From: an uncultured Agathobaculum sp.
GTDB taxonomy: Bacteria > Bacillota > Clostridia > Oscillospirales > Butyricicoccaceae
Direction: 5' to 3'
Assembly (NCBI GenBank): GCA_934504345.1
Contig: CAKSVR010000006.1
Span: 1 to 64,000 of the forward strand
Length of the DNA stretch: 64,000 nucleotides
The notes beneath the pieces are model-generated. The model was not told where the DNA came from. It made no database searches and saw nothing but the letters and a program-made list of their open reading frames with translations. Positions 7,455-15,779 of this stretch are shown piece after piece; the first letter of the stretch is position 1, and every line of letters starts with the position of its first letter. A program made the position numbers and the translations under genes.

Positions 7455-8813
7455 ATGGCATTTGAGGGCCTTACCGAAAAAATTTCATCCGCGTTTAAGC
7501 ACCTGCGAAGCAAAGGCAGGCTGACCGAGTCCGACATCAAGGAGGCCATGAAGGAGATCCGCATGGCACTGCTCGAGGCGGACGTAAACTTCAAGGTCGC
7601 CAAGGATTTCATCAAGACCGTTACCGAAAAGGCAACGGACGCGGAGATCCTCGAGAGCCTGTCGCCGACCCAGCAGGTCATCAAGATCGTAAACGAGGAA
7701 CTGGTGTCGCTCCTCGGCGGCCAGACCACTCGTTTGACCATATCGCCGAACCCGCCCACCATCGTGATGATGGCTGGCTTGCAGGGCGCCGGCAAGACCA
7801 CCAACTGCGCGAAGCTCGCCGCGCTGCTCCGCAAGCAGCAGCAGCGCCGCCCGCTGCTCGTCGCGTGCGACGTTTACCGTCCCGCCGCGATCGAACAGTT
7901 AAAGGTGGTTGGCAAGCAGCTTAACATCACCGTTTTTGACGAGGGTCAGGGCGACCCGGTCGAGATCGCCAAGCACGGCATCGACTTTGCCCGCAAAAAT
8001 GGCTACGATTTAGTCTTTCTCGATACCGCAGGCCGTCTGCACATCGACGAAAAGCTGATGGACGAGCTGAAGAACATCAAGGCCACGGTCAAGCCCACCG
8101 AGATCATCCTCGTTGTGGATGCGATGACCGGTCAGGATGCCGTAACGGTCGCACAGACCTTTGACGAAGCCCTCGGCATCGATGGCGTGCTCATGTCCAA
8201 GATGGACGGCGATGCACGCGGCGGTGCGGCGCTCTCGGTCAAGGCTGTTACCGGCAAGCCGATCAAGTTCATCGGCACGGGCGAGAAGCTCGGCGACATC
8301 GAGCCGTTCCACCCGGACCGCATGGCAAGCCGCATCCTCGGCATGGGTGATGTGCTGACACTGATCGAAAAGGCGCAGGAGTCTTTCGACCAGAAGCAGG
8401 CCGCCGAAACCGCCAAGAAGATGATGGCCGGCAAGCTGACGCTGACCGACTTCTACGACCAGCTTCAGAAGATGAAGAACATGGGCTCGATGGAGGAAAT
8501 GCTCGGTATGCTGCCGGGCGTGGATGCAAAAGCCCTCGCCGGTGCGAAGATCGACGAAAAGCAGATGGCGCACACCGAAGCCATTATCCAGTCTATGACA
8601 CCCAAGGAGAGAGATAATCCCTCCATCATCAACTTCTCCCGCAAAAAGCGCATCGCAGCGGGCTGCGGCCTTACCGTAGAGCAGGTCAACAAGCTGCTCA
8701 AGCAGTTCGAGGCCATGCAGAAGATGACAAAGCAGCTGACCGGCCTTGCCCGCAGCAAGGGCAAAAAACGCCGCGGTTTCCCGGGACTGGGCAATCTCAA
8801 GCTGCCGTTTTAA
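7455..8813 (+). CDS. ffh: Signal recognition particle protein Ffh
   Basis: 452 residues, the normal Ffh length. An N domain is followed by the GTPase G domain: P-loop GLQGAGKTT at about residue 108, DTAGR at about 189, and SKMDGDARGG. The M domain shows the Met-rich stretch MKNMGSMEEMLGMLPG and ends in a basic glycine-rich tail (SKGKKRRGFPGLGNLKLPF). It binds 4.5S RNA and signal sequences of nascent chains and targets ribosomes to FtsY/SecYEG. It is cotranscribed with ylxM; the SD lies in the last codons of ylxM. Confidence 0.98.
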   Translation: MAFEGLTEKISSAFKHLRSKGRLTESDIKEAMKEIRMALLEADVNFKVAKDFIKTVTEKATDAEILESLSPTQQVIKIVNEELVSLLGGQTTRLTISPNPPTIVMMAGLQGAGKTTNCAKLAALLRKQQQRRPLLVACDVYRPAAIEQLKVVGKQLNITVFDEGQGDPVEIAKHGIDFARKNGYDLVFLDTAGRLHIDEKLMDELKNIKATVKPTEIILVVDAMTGQDAVTVAQTFDEALGIDGVLMSKMDGDARGGAALSVKAVTGKPIKFIGTGEKLGDIEPFHPDRMASRILGMGDVLTLIEKAQESFDQKQAAETAKKMMAGKLTLTDFYDQLQKMKNMGSMEEMLGMLPGVDAKALAGAKIDEKQMAHTEAIIQSMTPKERDNPSIINFSRKKRIAAGCGLTVEQVNKLLKQFEAMQKMTKQLTGLARSKGKKRRGFPGLGNLKLPF

Positions 8814-8875
8814 TTGCTATTCGTTTGTAAAGTAAATTTACAATAGATAAATTCTATCATAGGAGGTGAAATTTC

Positions 8876-9118
8876 ATGGTAAAGATCAGACTGCGTCGCA
8901 TGGGCGCTAAGAAGACTCCGTTCTACCGCATCGTTGTCGCTGATTCCCGTTACCCGCGTGACGGTCGTTTCATCGAGGAGATCGGCACTTACAACCCGCT
9001 GACCGAGCCGGCTTCCATCAACGTGAACGCTGACCGCGCTCAGGAGTGGATCAAGAACGGCGCTCAGCCGACCGATACCGTTCGCGGTATCCTGAAGAAG
9101 GCCGGTGTGCTGAATTGA
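8876..9118 (+). CDS. rpsP: 30S ribosomal protein S16
   Basis: 80 residues starting [20 protein letters not shown], with the S16 hallmark [20 protein letters not shown]. It is a small-subunit assembly protein bound to the 5' domain of 16S rRNA. AGGAGGTGAAATTTC precedes the ATG. Confidence 0.98.
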   Translation: MVKIRLRRMGAKKTPFYRIVVADSRYPRDGRFIEEIGTYNPLTEPASINVNADRAQEWIKNGAQPTDTVRGILKKAGVLN

Positions 9119-9132
9119 GTGAGGTCGTCGAA

Positions 9133-9363
9133 ATGAAAGAGTTACTGACTTATATAGTCGAAAATCTGGTTTCCGATCCGGCTGCGATTGCCATCACGGA
9201 GGAGATCGACGGCGATAACATCACCTACTCGCTGCGCGTAGCACCGGGAGATATGGGTCGCGTTATCGGTCGCCACGGCCGCATCGCAAAGGAAATCCGC
9301 ACACTCATGAAAGCGGCAGGCAATCGCGAGAACAAGCGCGTCACAGTTGATATTCTCGACTGA
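9133..9363 (+). CDS. khpA: KH-domain RNA-binding protein KhpA
   Basis: 76 residues from the ATG at 9133 (MKELLTYIVENLVSDPAAIA), as in homologues; an in-frame TTG at 9115 overlapping the rpsP stop is the alternative. The KH core has the invariant loop GRVIGRHGRIAKEIR. KhpA is a small RNA chaperone that pairs with KhpB/Jag and affects cell division in Firmicutes. The rpsP-khpA order is conserved. Two terminators follow. Confidence 0.93.
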   Translation: MKELLTYIVENLVSDPAAIAITEEIDGDNITYSLRVAPGDMGRVIGRHGRIAKEIRTLMKAAGNRENKRVTVDILD

Positions 9364-9419
9364 GCCTGCGCGGATCGCGCCGAAGTGCAGCATTTGCTGA
9401 TGCTTCAACTTGAATGAAG

Positions 9420-9447
9420 AGCCGGTGCCGTCAGGCGCTGGCTTTTT
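9420..9447 (+). terminator. First terminator after khpA
   Basis: AGCCGGTGCC, loop GTCA, GGCGCTGGCT, then TTTT. Confidence 0.7.
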
Positions 9448-9450
9448 CCG

Positions 9451-9483
9451 AAAATCGCCGCAGCGCGGCGATTTTTTGTTTTA
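9451..9483 (+). terminator. Second terminator after khpA
   Basis: AAAATCGCCGC, loop AGC, GCGGCGATTTTTT. Two consecutive terminators separate rpsP-khpA from rimM-trmD. Confidence 0.8.
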
Positions 9484-9528
9484 TGTCGATAAAATATAAA
9501 ACGCTCACAGGCAGGAGGAAAGAAAACG

Positions 9529-10035
9529 ATGCCGAAGAAATTTTTAGAGGCCGGTAAGATCGTCGGCACGCACGGCGTGCGCGGCGACCTGAAGGTACAG
9601 AGCTGGTGCGACAGCCCCGAGGTGCTGTGCGACTTTGACACGCTCTATCTGGACGAAAAAACGCCTGTGACCGTCGAAAAGGCGCAGGTACACAAGAATG
9701 TTGTGATCATGCACCTCAAGGGTGTGGACACGATGGAGGCCGCCGAGGCCATGCGGAACAAGGTGCTCCACCTTGACCGCGAGGATGTTGAGCTGCCCGA
9801 GGATCTGGTGTTCATTCAGGACATCCTCGGCTTCAAGGTGTTCGATCTGCGCGTTGATCGTGTTATCGGCCGCATCCGCGATGTGCTGACCTCCAATCCC
9901 GCGCACGATATGTACGAGATCGCGGGCGAGGACGGCCGCCTGATCTACATCCCCGCCATCAAGCCGTTCCTCAAGGAGATCGACATGGAGGCCGGCGTCA
10001 TCTATGTGGAGAGCATCGAGGGTCTGATCGAATGA
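9529..10035 (+). CDS. rimM: Ribosome maturation factor RimM
   Basis: 168 residues. The N-terminal RimM barrel begins KFLEAGKIVGTHGVRGDLKV. The C-terminal PRC-barrel includes FKVFDLRVDRVIGRIRDVL and LIYIPAIKPFLKEID. It assists late 30S assembly and binds S19. AGGAGGAAAG precedes the ATG, and its TGA overlaps the trmD ATG (ATGA). Confidence 0.96.
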   Translation: MPKKFLEAGKIVGTHGVRGDLKVQSWCDSPEVLCDFDTLYLDEKTPVTVEKAQVHKNVVIMHLKGVDTMEAAEAMRNKVLHLDREDVELPEDLVFIQDILGFKVFDLRVDRVIGRIRDVLTSNPAHDMYEIAGEDGRLIYIPAIKPFLKEIDMEAGVIYVESIEGLIE

Positions 10036-10763
10036 AAATCGACATTATGACGCTGTTCCCGGAGATGATCGATGCCGTTATGCGCGAGAGCATCATCGGC
10101 CGGGCACAGGATAAGGGTCTGGTCGAGGTCAAGGCGACCAACATCCGCGATTATGCGCTCGACAAGCACCACAAGGCGGATGATGCGCCGTACGGCGGCG
10201 GGCGCGGACAGGTCATGCTGGCCGAGCCGCTGTACCTGTGCCATCAGGCGCTCAGCGCGGGCGAGCACGTTCATACCGTGTTCCTCTCCGCACAGGGACA
10301 GCCGTTTGATCAGGAAAAAGCGCGTGAACTGCTCGCAAAGGAGCACTTTATCCTCGTCTGCGGCCATTATGAGGGTATCGATCAGCGGTTCATCGACGAG
10401 TGCGTGGATGAGGAGATTTCCATCGGTGATTTCGTGCTCACCGGCGGCGAGATCCCCGCGATGGCGGTCGCGGATGCCGTGTGCCGCATGGTTCCGGGCG
10501 TTTTGCCCGATGAGGAGGCTTTCACCGCCGAGAGCCACTGGGACGGCCTGCTCGAGCATCCACAGTATACCCGTCCGGAGAACTGGCGCGGCAGGGAAGT
10601 GCCGGAGGTGCTGCTCTCCGGGCATCACGCCAATATCGAGGCGTGGCGGCGCGAAATGAGCCTGCGCCGCACCCAAAAGGACAGACCCGACCTGTTCGCA
10701 CAGTTCCAGCCGCAGGATAAGCGGGACAGGAAGATCCTCGATAAGATCAACAGCGGTGAGTGA
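10032..10763 (+). CDS. trmD: tRNA (guanine37-N1)-methyltransferase TrmD
   Basis: 243 residues of the SPOUT fold with a trefoil-knot SAM site. It starts MKIDIMTLFPEMIDAVMRES; GGGRGQVMLAEPLY, LVCGHYEGIDQRFID and the knot signature EISIGDFVLTGGEIPAM are clear. It methylates G37 of tRNAs reading CNN codons. It overlaps rimM by four bases. rplS, usually next in this operon, is not here; a terminator follows. Confidence 0.97.
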   Translation: MKIDIMTLFPEMIDAVMRESIIGRAQDKGLVEVKATNIRDYALDKHHKADDAPYGGGRGQVMLAEPLYLCHQALSAGEHVHTVFLSAQGQPFDQEKARELLAKEHFILVCGHYEGIDQRFIDECVDEEISIGDFVLTGGEIPAMAVADAVCRMVPGVLPDEEAFTAESHWDGLLEHPQYTRPENWRGREVPEVLLSGHHANIEAWRREMSLRRTQKDRPDLFAQFQPQDKRDRKILDKINSGE

Positions 10764-10790
10764 AAAAGGACCCTTTTGGGTCCTTTTTTG
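10763..10790 (+). terminator. Terminator after trmD
   Basis: AAAAAGGACCC, loop TTTT, GGGTCCTTTTTT. Confidence 0.9.
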
Positions 10791-10796
10791 TTGCAG

Positions 10797-10982
10797 AATT
10801 GAGAATGGAAAATGGAAAATGGAGAATTGACGTGATTGACGTGACGGTTTACGTTTTTTCTTCGAATAAATAATTTATCCTGCAATGGGCAGAACACGCC
10901 CTGCGGGATACGTTGATGAATGAAAGGAAAACGTAAATTTCCACATTCATTTTCCATTTTCCATTCTCAATTTTCAATTATA
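10797..10982. repeat. Inverted pair of GAATTGAGAATGGAAAATGG-type repeats
   Basis: Positions 10797-10829 read AGAATTGAGAATGGAAAATG repeated into GGAGAATTG; 10944-10980 carry the reverse complement (CCATTTTCCATTCTCAATTT). The whole 190-bp non-coding stretch can fold on itself. No gene seen within it. Confidence 0.6.
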
Positions 10983-10994
10983 ACCAAGGCAAAC

Positions 10995-11027
10995 GAAAAG
11001 AGAGCCCGCCGAAACGGACTCTCTTTC
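10995..11027 (-). terminator. Leftward terminator of the 11050-11496 gene
   Basis: Minus strand GAAAGAGAGTCCG ... GGGCTCTCTTTTCGTTT: a stem followed by T-rich sequence. Confidence 0.65.
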
Positions 11028-11049
11028 CAGACAGCTCCAAAAGTAGGAA

Positions 11050-11496
11050 TTATGCGTTGTTTTCCTCGCTCGGCTGTTCGAGCGCGGCCTTTTCGGCCTC
11101 GCGGGCGGCAGCCTGCTTCTTATAAACGCGGTTGCCGAGGATATAGCCGATCGCGCCGATGACGACCGCCCATGCCGTTGCACTGGGGGACTTTGCCAGA
11201 ATATCGCCAAGGGCAGTGCCCTGCACCTTTTCACCCCAGATACCGACCAGTCCGCACAGAATATAACCGGCGGCTGCACCAAAACAGGTGAAATGGAACA
11301 CGCGGCGCGGCATACCGAAGATTTTCATATCGGCCGGGTCGATGTCCTCCTCTTCCTCGAGGGCTTCGTCCTCTGCGGGCGCGGTTTCCTTCTGCTCTGC
11401 GGGCAGTGTGTCCTCATTTACGGCGGGGAGCACTTCCTGCTCCTGTACGTCGGAAACGGACTGTTCTTCGTCCAGCGGCTGCTGGTTTTCGCTCAT
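11050..11496 (-). CDS. Acidic membrane protein of unknown function
   Basis: 148 residues. Residues 1-55 are highly acidic and probably disordered (EDEALEEEEDIDPADMK). Two hydrophobic segments follow (FHFTCFGAAAGYILCGLVG and ATAWAVVIGAIGYILGNRVY), then a charged tail (KKQAAAREAEKAALEQ). No signal peptidase site. It is encoded beside a PspC-domain gene on the same strand. The family is not recognised. Confidence 0.75.
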   Translation of the reverse strand: MSENQQPLDEEQSVSDVQEQEVLPAVNEDTLPAEQKETAPAEDEALEEEEDIDPADMKIFGMPRRVFHFTCFGAAAGYILCGLVGIWGEKVQGTALGDILAKSPSATAWAVVIGAIGYILGNRVYKKQAAAREAEKAALEQPSEENNA

Positions 11497-11550
11497 GCGA
11501 GCACTTCCTCTCTTGCGGATCTATCGAAAAACGGCGTTCGCCGCGCAGGT

Positions 11551-11748
11551 TTATCGAATGCTGCTCTCCGGCGGAATGATGATCGCGGCGATGATATACG
11601 CCAGCACGCCCGTACCGCCGACAAAGCACACGAGCGCCCATGCCAGACGGATCAAGGTCGGGTCGAGATCAAAATATTCCGCGATGCCGGCACAGACACC
11701 GCACAGCATACGGTTGGATTCACTGCGATACAATTTCTTGCCATTCAT
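11551..11748 (-). CDS. PspC-domain membrane protein
   Basis: 65 residues, essentially one PspC domain: KKLYRSESNRMLCGVCAGIA, EYFDLDPTLIRLAWALVC, then the membrane segment GGTGVLAYIIAAIIIPPE. PspC proteins are envelope-stress or membrane-shape proteins; stand-alone short forms are common in Firmicutes. AAAGGAGAATTTACG precedes the start codon. Confidence 0.9.
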   Translation of the reverse strand: MNGKKLYRSESNRMLCGVCAGIAEYFDLDPTLIRLAWALVCFVGGTGVLAYIIAAIIIPPESSIR

Positions 11749-11794
11749 CGTAAATTCTCCTTTTCTTTTATCATACGTTGTTTTGTGGGTTTCG

Positions 11795-12727
11795 TCAAGT
11801 TACATCTTGGCTCTGTGCATCTTGGGGAACAAGACCGACCTCGTATTCGCTCAGCAGGTCGATGCGGCCGCTGCCGCTGACGGTCGCGTTCAGGTCGAGC
11901 GAGAAGTCGAGCCGATAGGACTGCGTTTCGGCATCATAGCGGTTGTCATACAGCGCCGTGCCGCTGCCGTCCTCGTTCAGCTGCACCAGAGAAGTGCCGT
12001 TCAGCGTGACCGGACCGCTGTTGGTATGCGCCTGTATATGGCACCGGCTCAGATTGGATTCCAGCAGGGATGCCGAAATGTTTCCGGTGTTGGTGTAAAG
12101 ACTGATGTTCTGTGCATACAGCCCGTTTGTTGTCAGCGTGCCGTCCTGCGTGGAGAGCTTGATGCTGTCTGCGCTGAGGTTATCCTCGATGAACAGGTTT
12201 GCGGACTGCGTGCAGGCAATGTCTATCTCACGGAACGATGTGCTGTCCCGCGGGATAATGAGGGTGACAGTGCCGCTGTTCGCCCAGATGTTTGCTGTCC
12301 ATTTGCCGTTTGGGGTAAAAGAGCTGGTCGCAACGCTGTAATCGCCGTCCAGCGTAAAGTCCGTGCCCGCGCCGGATACATACAGTATCTCAAAATCGCC
12401 GCCCTTGAGCGTCAGGTCGATGCTGGTGATATGGTCGAGCGACTGCTTGGGCAGGCTGTAACTTTCGATGGCCTGCTTGCGGGTTTCGAGGTAATCCTGC
12501 ACCCAGCCGGTGTCGAAATCGCTGTCGATCTCATCGTCCGGGGAAACATAAGAATCCTTGCTGACGTCCTCGAGCTTATCGGAAAAGTGGCGGGCGGCCT
12601 CGCTGAACGGATGCAGCGCGCCGTGATAGTACACGCTGTAAAGTTGTCCGCCGAGGAGATGTCCGGCGGCGGTGAGCCCTAAGCCGAGCACAAGCACGGC
12701 CGAGCACGCGATGATGAGCTTTTTCAT
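11795..12727 (-). CDS. DUF4097-family beta-strand protein, membrane-anchored
   Basis: 310 residues. One N-terminal membrane helix or uncleaved signal (MKKLIIACSAVLVLGLGLTA) precedes an acidic linker and a repetitive beta region from about residue 120: FEILYVSGAGTDFTLDGDY, DIACTQSANLFIEDNLSADS, LSTQDGTLTTNGLYAQNISL, LYTNTGNISASLLESNLSRC. This is the DUF4097 pattern, predicted to form a beta-helix outside the membrane. Third gene of the padR-DUF1700-DUF4097 operon, overlapping the DUF1700 stop (ATGA). Biochemical role unknown. Confidence 0.85.
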   Translation of the reverse strand: MKKLIIACSAVLVLGLGLTAAGHLLGGQLYSVYYHGALHPFSEAARHFSDKLEDVSKDSYVSPDDEIDSDFDTGWVQDYLETRKQAIESYSLPKQSLDHITSIDLTLKGGDFEILYVSGAGTDFTLDGDYSVATSSFTPNGKWTANIWANSGTVTLIIPRDSTSFREIDIACTQSANLFIEDNLSADSIKLSTQDGTLTTNGLYAQNISLYTNTGNISASLLESNLSRCHIQAHTNSGPVTLNGTSLVQLNEDGSGTALYDNRYDAETQSYRLDFSLDLNATVSGSGRIDLLSEYEVGLVPQDAQSQDVT

Positions 12728-13371
12728 ACGGTTCCACCTCCTGTGCGGCGGCTGCGGTCACGCAGCCAGTTGACGGGAGCCCGCAGCACTGCGATAAATG
12801 CGCGGAACACGGGCGGCACGAACAGGATGCTCAGCTTGATAACGAGCAGTCCGAGCAGGATGCCCGCAGCCAGACAGGCCAGCCCGGTGCCGAGCGTGAC
12901 GAGTGCGTTTGCCGGTGTCATCCACAGGCCGAGGGAAAACACGCCGAGCACCGCGCCGCCGCACACGAGCGCGAGCGGGATGCCGTACAGCACGAGCAGC
13001 ACGGCGAAGATGACCGCGATAACGGCGATAAAAACACCGAACACCGTCGCGAACGCGCCGACGAGCAGCGGCCCGCCGATGGGGATGGCCAGCAGCACGA
13101 GCACGAGCAGCAGCCACGGATTGATACCGCGCCAGCGGCGTTTCTCCTTGATGGGCCGGATGGGCGGTACGGCGGTCAGCTCGCGGTAGTCCGCGAGGAT
13201 CTGCGCGGCCACCTTGGCCGGCTCGCCCAGCTCCTCGATGGCCTTGGCCTCGTTCTCCGGGCCGGCATCGTCGAAATATTCTTCGTAGTAAGACAGGGCA
13301 CTGGCGCGTTCCTCTTCCGGCAGAACCGAAAGCGCACGCCGCAGTGCGGCCAGATATTCTGCTCTGTTCAT
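12724..13371 (-). CDS. DUF1700-family membrane protein
   Basis: 215 residues from the ATG at 13371, which overlaps the padR stop (ATGA); the longer frame upstream has no support. The N-terminal DUF1700 helical domain is AEYLAALRRALSVLPEEERA, SYYEEYFDDAGPENE, AIEELGEPAKVAAQI. Several membrane helices follow (PWLLLVLVLLAIPIGGPLL, FGVFIAVIAVIFAVLLVLYG, LVTLGTGLACLAAGILLGLL), then a basic tail. DUF1700 proteins are regularly encoded with PadR regulators and DUF4097 proteins and are thought to act in membrane homeostasis. Confidence 0.9.
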   Translation of the reverse strand: MNRAEYLAALRRALSVLPEEERASALSYYEEYFDDAGPENEAKAIEELGEPAKVAAQILADYRELTAVPPIRPIKEKRRWRGINPWLLLVLVLLAIPIGGPLLVGAFATVFGVFIAVIAVIFAVLLVLYGIPLALVCGGAVLGVFSLGLWMTPANALVTLGTGLACLAAGILLGLLVIKLSILFVPPVFRAFIAVLRAPVNWLRDRSRRTGGGTV

Positions 13372-13685
13372 TGGTTCACCCCTCCAAAAAAGATCGTGTC
13401 GATCCCGCTGCGGTAGTTCTGCCAGTCGATGCGGTGCTGCCGCAGTGCCGCCCGTCCGTGGTCGGTTATCTGGTAATAGCGGCGGTTGCGGCCTGCGTAG
13501 GCCTGATCGTAGGTGGTCAGGCAGCCGTCCTTCATCAGCCTTCGCAGCACCGGATACAGCGTGGATTCGGAAATATCCAGCACTTTTTGTACGTCCTGCG
13601 TGATGCGGTAGCCGTAGGTGCTCTCGCGTTCGACCACGGCCAGCACGATGCCGTCCAGCAGGGAGGACGAGATGGGATAGGACAT
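13368..13685 (-). CDS. PadR-family transcriptional regulator
   Basis: 105 residues of PadR-s2 type: SSSLLDGIVLAVVERESTYG, then the winged helix ISESTLYPVLRRLMKDGCL and the wing YAGRNRRYYQITDHGRAAL. AGGAGAGGAGGCTGCATC precedes the start. First gene of a three-gene operon with four-base overlaps. The perfect palindrome at 13716-13736 covers its own -10 element, so autorepression is expected. Confidence 0.95.
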   Translation of the reverse strand: MSYPISSSLLDGIVLAVVERESTYGYRITQDVQKVLDISESTLYPVLRRLMKDGCLTTYDQAYAGRNRRYYQITDHGRAALRQHRIDWQNYRSGIDTIFFGGVNQ

Positions 13686-13715
13686 GATGCAGCCTCCTCT
13701 CCTGTGTTTGTAATA

Positions 13716-13746
13716 ATATTATATGGCATATAATATAGTCCGTCAA
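13716..13746 (-). promoter_or_regulatory. padR promoter with palindromic operator
   Basis: Minus strand TTGACG (13741-13746), 17-base spacer, TATAAT (13718-13723). A perfect palindrome with arms ATATTATATG (13716-13725) and CATATAATAT (13727-13736) around one central base covers the -10 and most of the spacer. PadR repressors bind such AT-rich dyads. Confidence 0.75.
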
Positions 13747-13820
13747 CAGGTATATCAAAAATAACTGTGAAGCATTTGTAAATTTTGTGGGATCAGTGCG
13801 GGGAAAACGCCGTTTTCGCA

Positions 13821-13849
13821 TTGTATTCACCGGAAAGATAGCGTATAAT
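13821..13849 (+). promoter_or_regulatory. Sigma-A promoter of ddl
   Basis: TTGTAT (13821-13826), 17-base spacer, TATAAT (13844-13849), about 55 bases before the ddl start. Confidence 0.65.
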
Positions 13850-13903
13850 GGTATCCGTATAAGTATGAGTAAAGGAATCGAACGAAAGGGCGAATCTGAT
13901 AAA

Positions 13904-14974
13904 ATGAAACTGGCTGTATTGTTCGGCGGTATTTCCAGTGAGCACGATATTTCGTGCCTGTCCGCCGCCTCTATTCTCAGAAACCTGAATCGAGATAAAT
14001 ATGAAGTATATCCGATCGGCATTACGCGCGAGGGCGAGTGGTTCTACTGTCCGGACTGTGATGCGGATCACGTAGAGTCCGGCGCGTGGGAGCGCATGAA
14101 CACCAAGGTCAAGGCCGTGCTCTCTCCGGACCGCGGCCTGCACGGCATGGTGCTGCTGCGCGAGGGCGAAACCGAGGCAATCCGTCTGGACTGCGTGTTC
14201 CCGGTGCTGCACGGTGTCGGCGGCGAGGACGGCACGATGCAGGGCCTGCTGGAGCTTGCGGGCATCCCGTATGTCGGCTGCGGCGTGGCGGCAAGCGCCA
14301 ACACGATGGACAAGGCCCTGACGAAAAAGGTCGTTGAGGGCACGGGCGTGCGGCAGGCACGCTACTATCTGGCGCTGCGCTACGACTTTGAGCGCGATGC
14401 CGAGGGCGTTGTCCGCGCGGCGGCGGAGCAGCTGGGTTCGTTCCCGGTGTTCGTCAAGCCGTGCTCGCAGGGCTCGTCCGTGGGCGTTGCCAAGGCGAAC
14501 AACGTGCTCGAGCTGGCCGCGGGTCTGACCGAGGCGTTCCAGCTGGACAGCAAGGTGCTGGTCGAGGAGTTCATCGACGGCCACGAGGTCGAGTGCGCTG
14601 TGCTCGGCAATCTTGAGCCGCAGGCTTCCACGGTCGGCGAGATCGCACCGACACAGGAGTTCTACACCTTTGATGCCAAGTACAAGGACGAGAGCTCCCG
14701 TCTGTACATCCCGGCGCACATCACCGACGAGCAGCTCCAGACCGTTCGGCAGGATGCCATCCGCGTTTACACCGCGCTGGGCTGCCGCGGCCTGTCCCGC
14801 GTGGACTTTTTCGTCACCCACGACAGCGGCGAAGTCGTATTCAACGAGCTGAACTCCATCCCGGGCTTTACATCCATCAGTATGTACCCGAAGCTGTTCG
14901 ATTACGAGGGCATCGGCTATTCCGAGCTGCTCGATCGGCTGATCTCTCTGGCACTGGAGGAGCATCATGGATAA
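13904..14974 (+). CDS. ddl: D-alanine--D-alanine ligase
   Basis: 356 residues from the ATG at 13904, where homology begins (MKLAVLFGGISSEHDISCLS); the upstream ATG at 13865 overlaps the promoter region. ATP-grasp motifs: VFVKPCSQGSSVGVAKANN, VEEFIDGHEVECAVLGN, FYTFDAKYKDESSRLYIPA, and the metal site VVFNELNSIPGFTSISMYPK. It joins two D-Ala for peptidoglycan precursors. The FYTFDAKY loop fits D-Ala rather than D-lactate use; I see no vancomycin-resistance context. It overlaps murI by eight bases, linking D-Ala and D-Glu supply. Confidence 0.95.
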   Translation: MKLAVLFGGISSEHDISCLSAASILRNLNRDKYEVYPIGITREGEWFYCPDCDADHVESGAWERMNTKVKAVLSPDRGLHGMVLLREGETEAIRLDCVFPVLHGVGGEDGTMQGLLELAGIPYVGCGVAASANTMDKALTKKVVEGTGVRQARYYLALRYDFERDAEGVVRAAAEQLGSFPVFVKPCSQGSSVGVAKANNVLELAAGLTEAFQLDSKVLVEEFIDGHEVECAVLGNLEPQASTVGEIAPTQEFYTFDAKYKDESSRLYIPAHITDEQLQTVRQDAIRVYTALGCRGLSRVDFFVTHDSGEVVFNELNSIPGFTSISMYPKLFDYEGIGYSELLDRLISLALEEHHG

Positions 14975-15764
14975 GCGCGCCATCGGCGTATTTGACTCCG
15001 GTTTGGGCGGTCTGACCGCCGTGCGCCGTCTGCACGCCCTGATGCCGCAGGAGAATATCATTTATTTCGGCGATACCGGCCGAGTGCCCTACGGCAACCG
15101 CGGCCGCGACATCATTACCAAGTATGCCCGGCAGGATGTGGCGTTTCTGCGCCAGTTCGACCTGAAATCCATCATCATCGCGTGCAACACCGTGTCCGCC
15201 ATCGCGCTGGATGTGCTCTCGCGTGAGAATGACATCCCGATCATCGGTACGGTCGAGCCAGCCTGCCGCCGCGCCATGACGATGACGAAAAACGGAAAAG
15301 TCGGCGTGATCGGCACCGCCGCGACCATCCGTTCGGGCGCTTACGAGAAATATCTGCACAAAAAGGACGGCACGCTCGACCTGTTCACGCAGGCGTGCCC
15401 GCTGTTTGTGCCGCTGGTCGAGAACGGCCGCGTGCATCGCGGCGATATTGTCATCGAAACCGTGGTAAAGGAGTACCTTACGCCGCTGAAAGAGGCGGGC
15501 GTGGATACGCTCATCCTCGGCTGCACGCATTATCCGCTGCTCGAGGAGGTCATCGGAGCCTTTATGGGCCCGGAGGTGACGCTCATCGACTCGGGCGCGG
15601 AGGCGGCAAACCTCGCCTCGACCCAGTTCGACCCGAACGAGGGACAGGGCACCACGCAGTATTTCGTTTCCGACGATCCACAAGGCTTCGACCAGCTCGC
15701 CGAGCTGTTTTTGCAGGAGAACGTTGATGTGGGCGCGGATCTGGTGGATATTTCCCGCTATTAA
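14967..15764 (+). CDS. murI: Glutamate racemase
   Basis: 265 residues. GVFDSGLGGLTAVR at the start, first catalytic cysteine in IIIACNTVSA, second in LILGCTHYPLLE, and YFGDTGRVPYGNRG. It converts L-Glu to D-Glu for the second position of the wall stem peptide. Its ATG lies inside the end of ddl, indicating coupled translation. Confidence 0.97.
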   Translation: MDKRAIGVFDSGLGGLTAVRRLHALMPQENIIYFGDTGRVPYGNRGRDIITKYARQDVAFLRQFDLKSIIIACNTVSAIALDVLSRENDIPIIGTVEPACRRAMTMTKNGKVGVIGTAATIRSGAYEKYLHKKDGTLDLFTQACPLFVPLVENGRVHRGDIVIETVVKEYLTPLKEAGVDTLILGCTHYPLLEEVIGAFMGPEVTLIDSGAEAANLASTQFDPNEGQGTTQYFVSDDPQGFDQLAELFLQENVDVGADLVDISRY

Positions 15765-15779
15765 GGAGCATAGAGATAT

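Noticed and set aside
13904..14974. Vancomycin-resistance ligase (VanA/VanC type)
   Set aside because: No vanH, vanX or vanT neighbour; the omega-loop region fits a normal D-Ala-D-Ala ligase.
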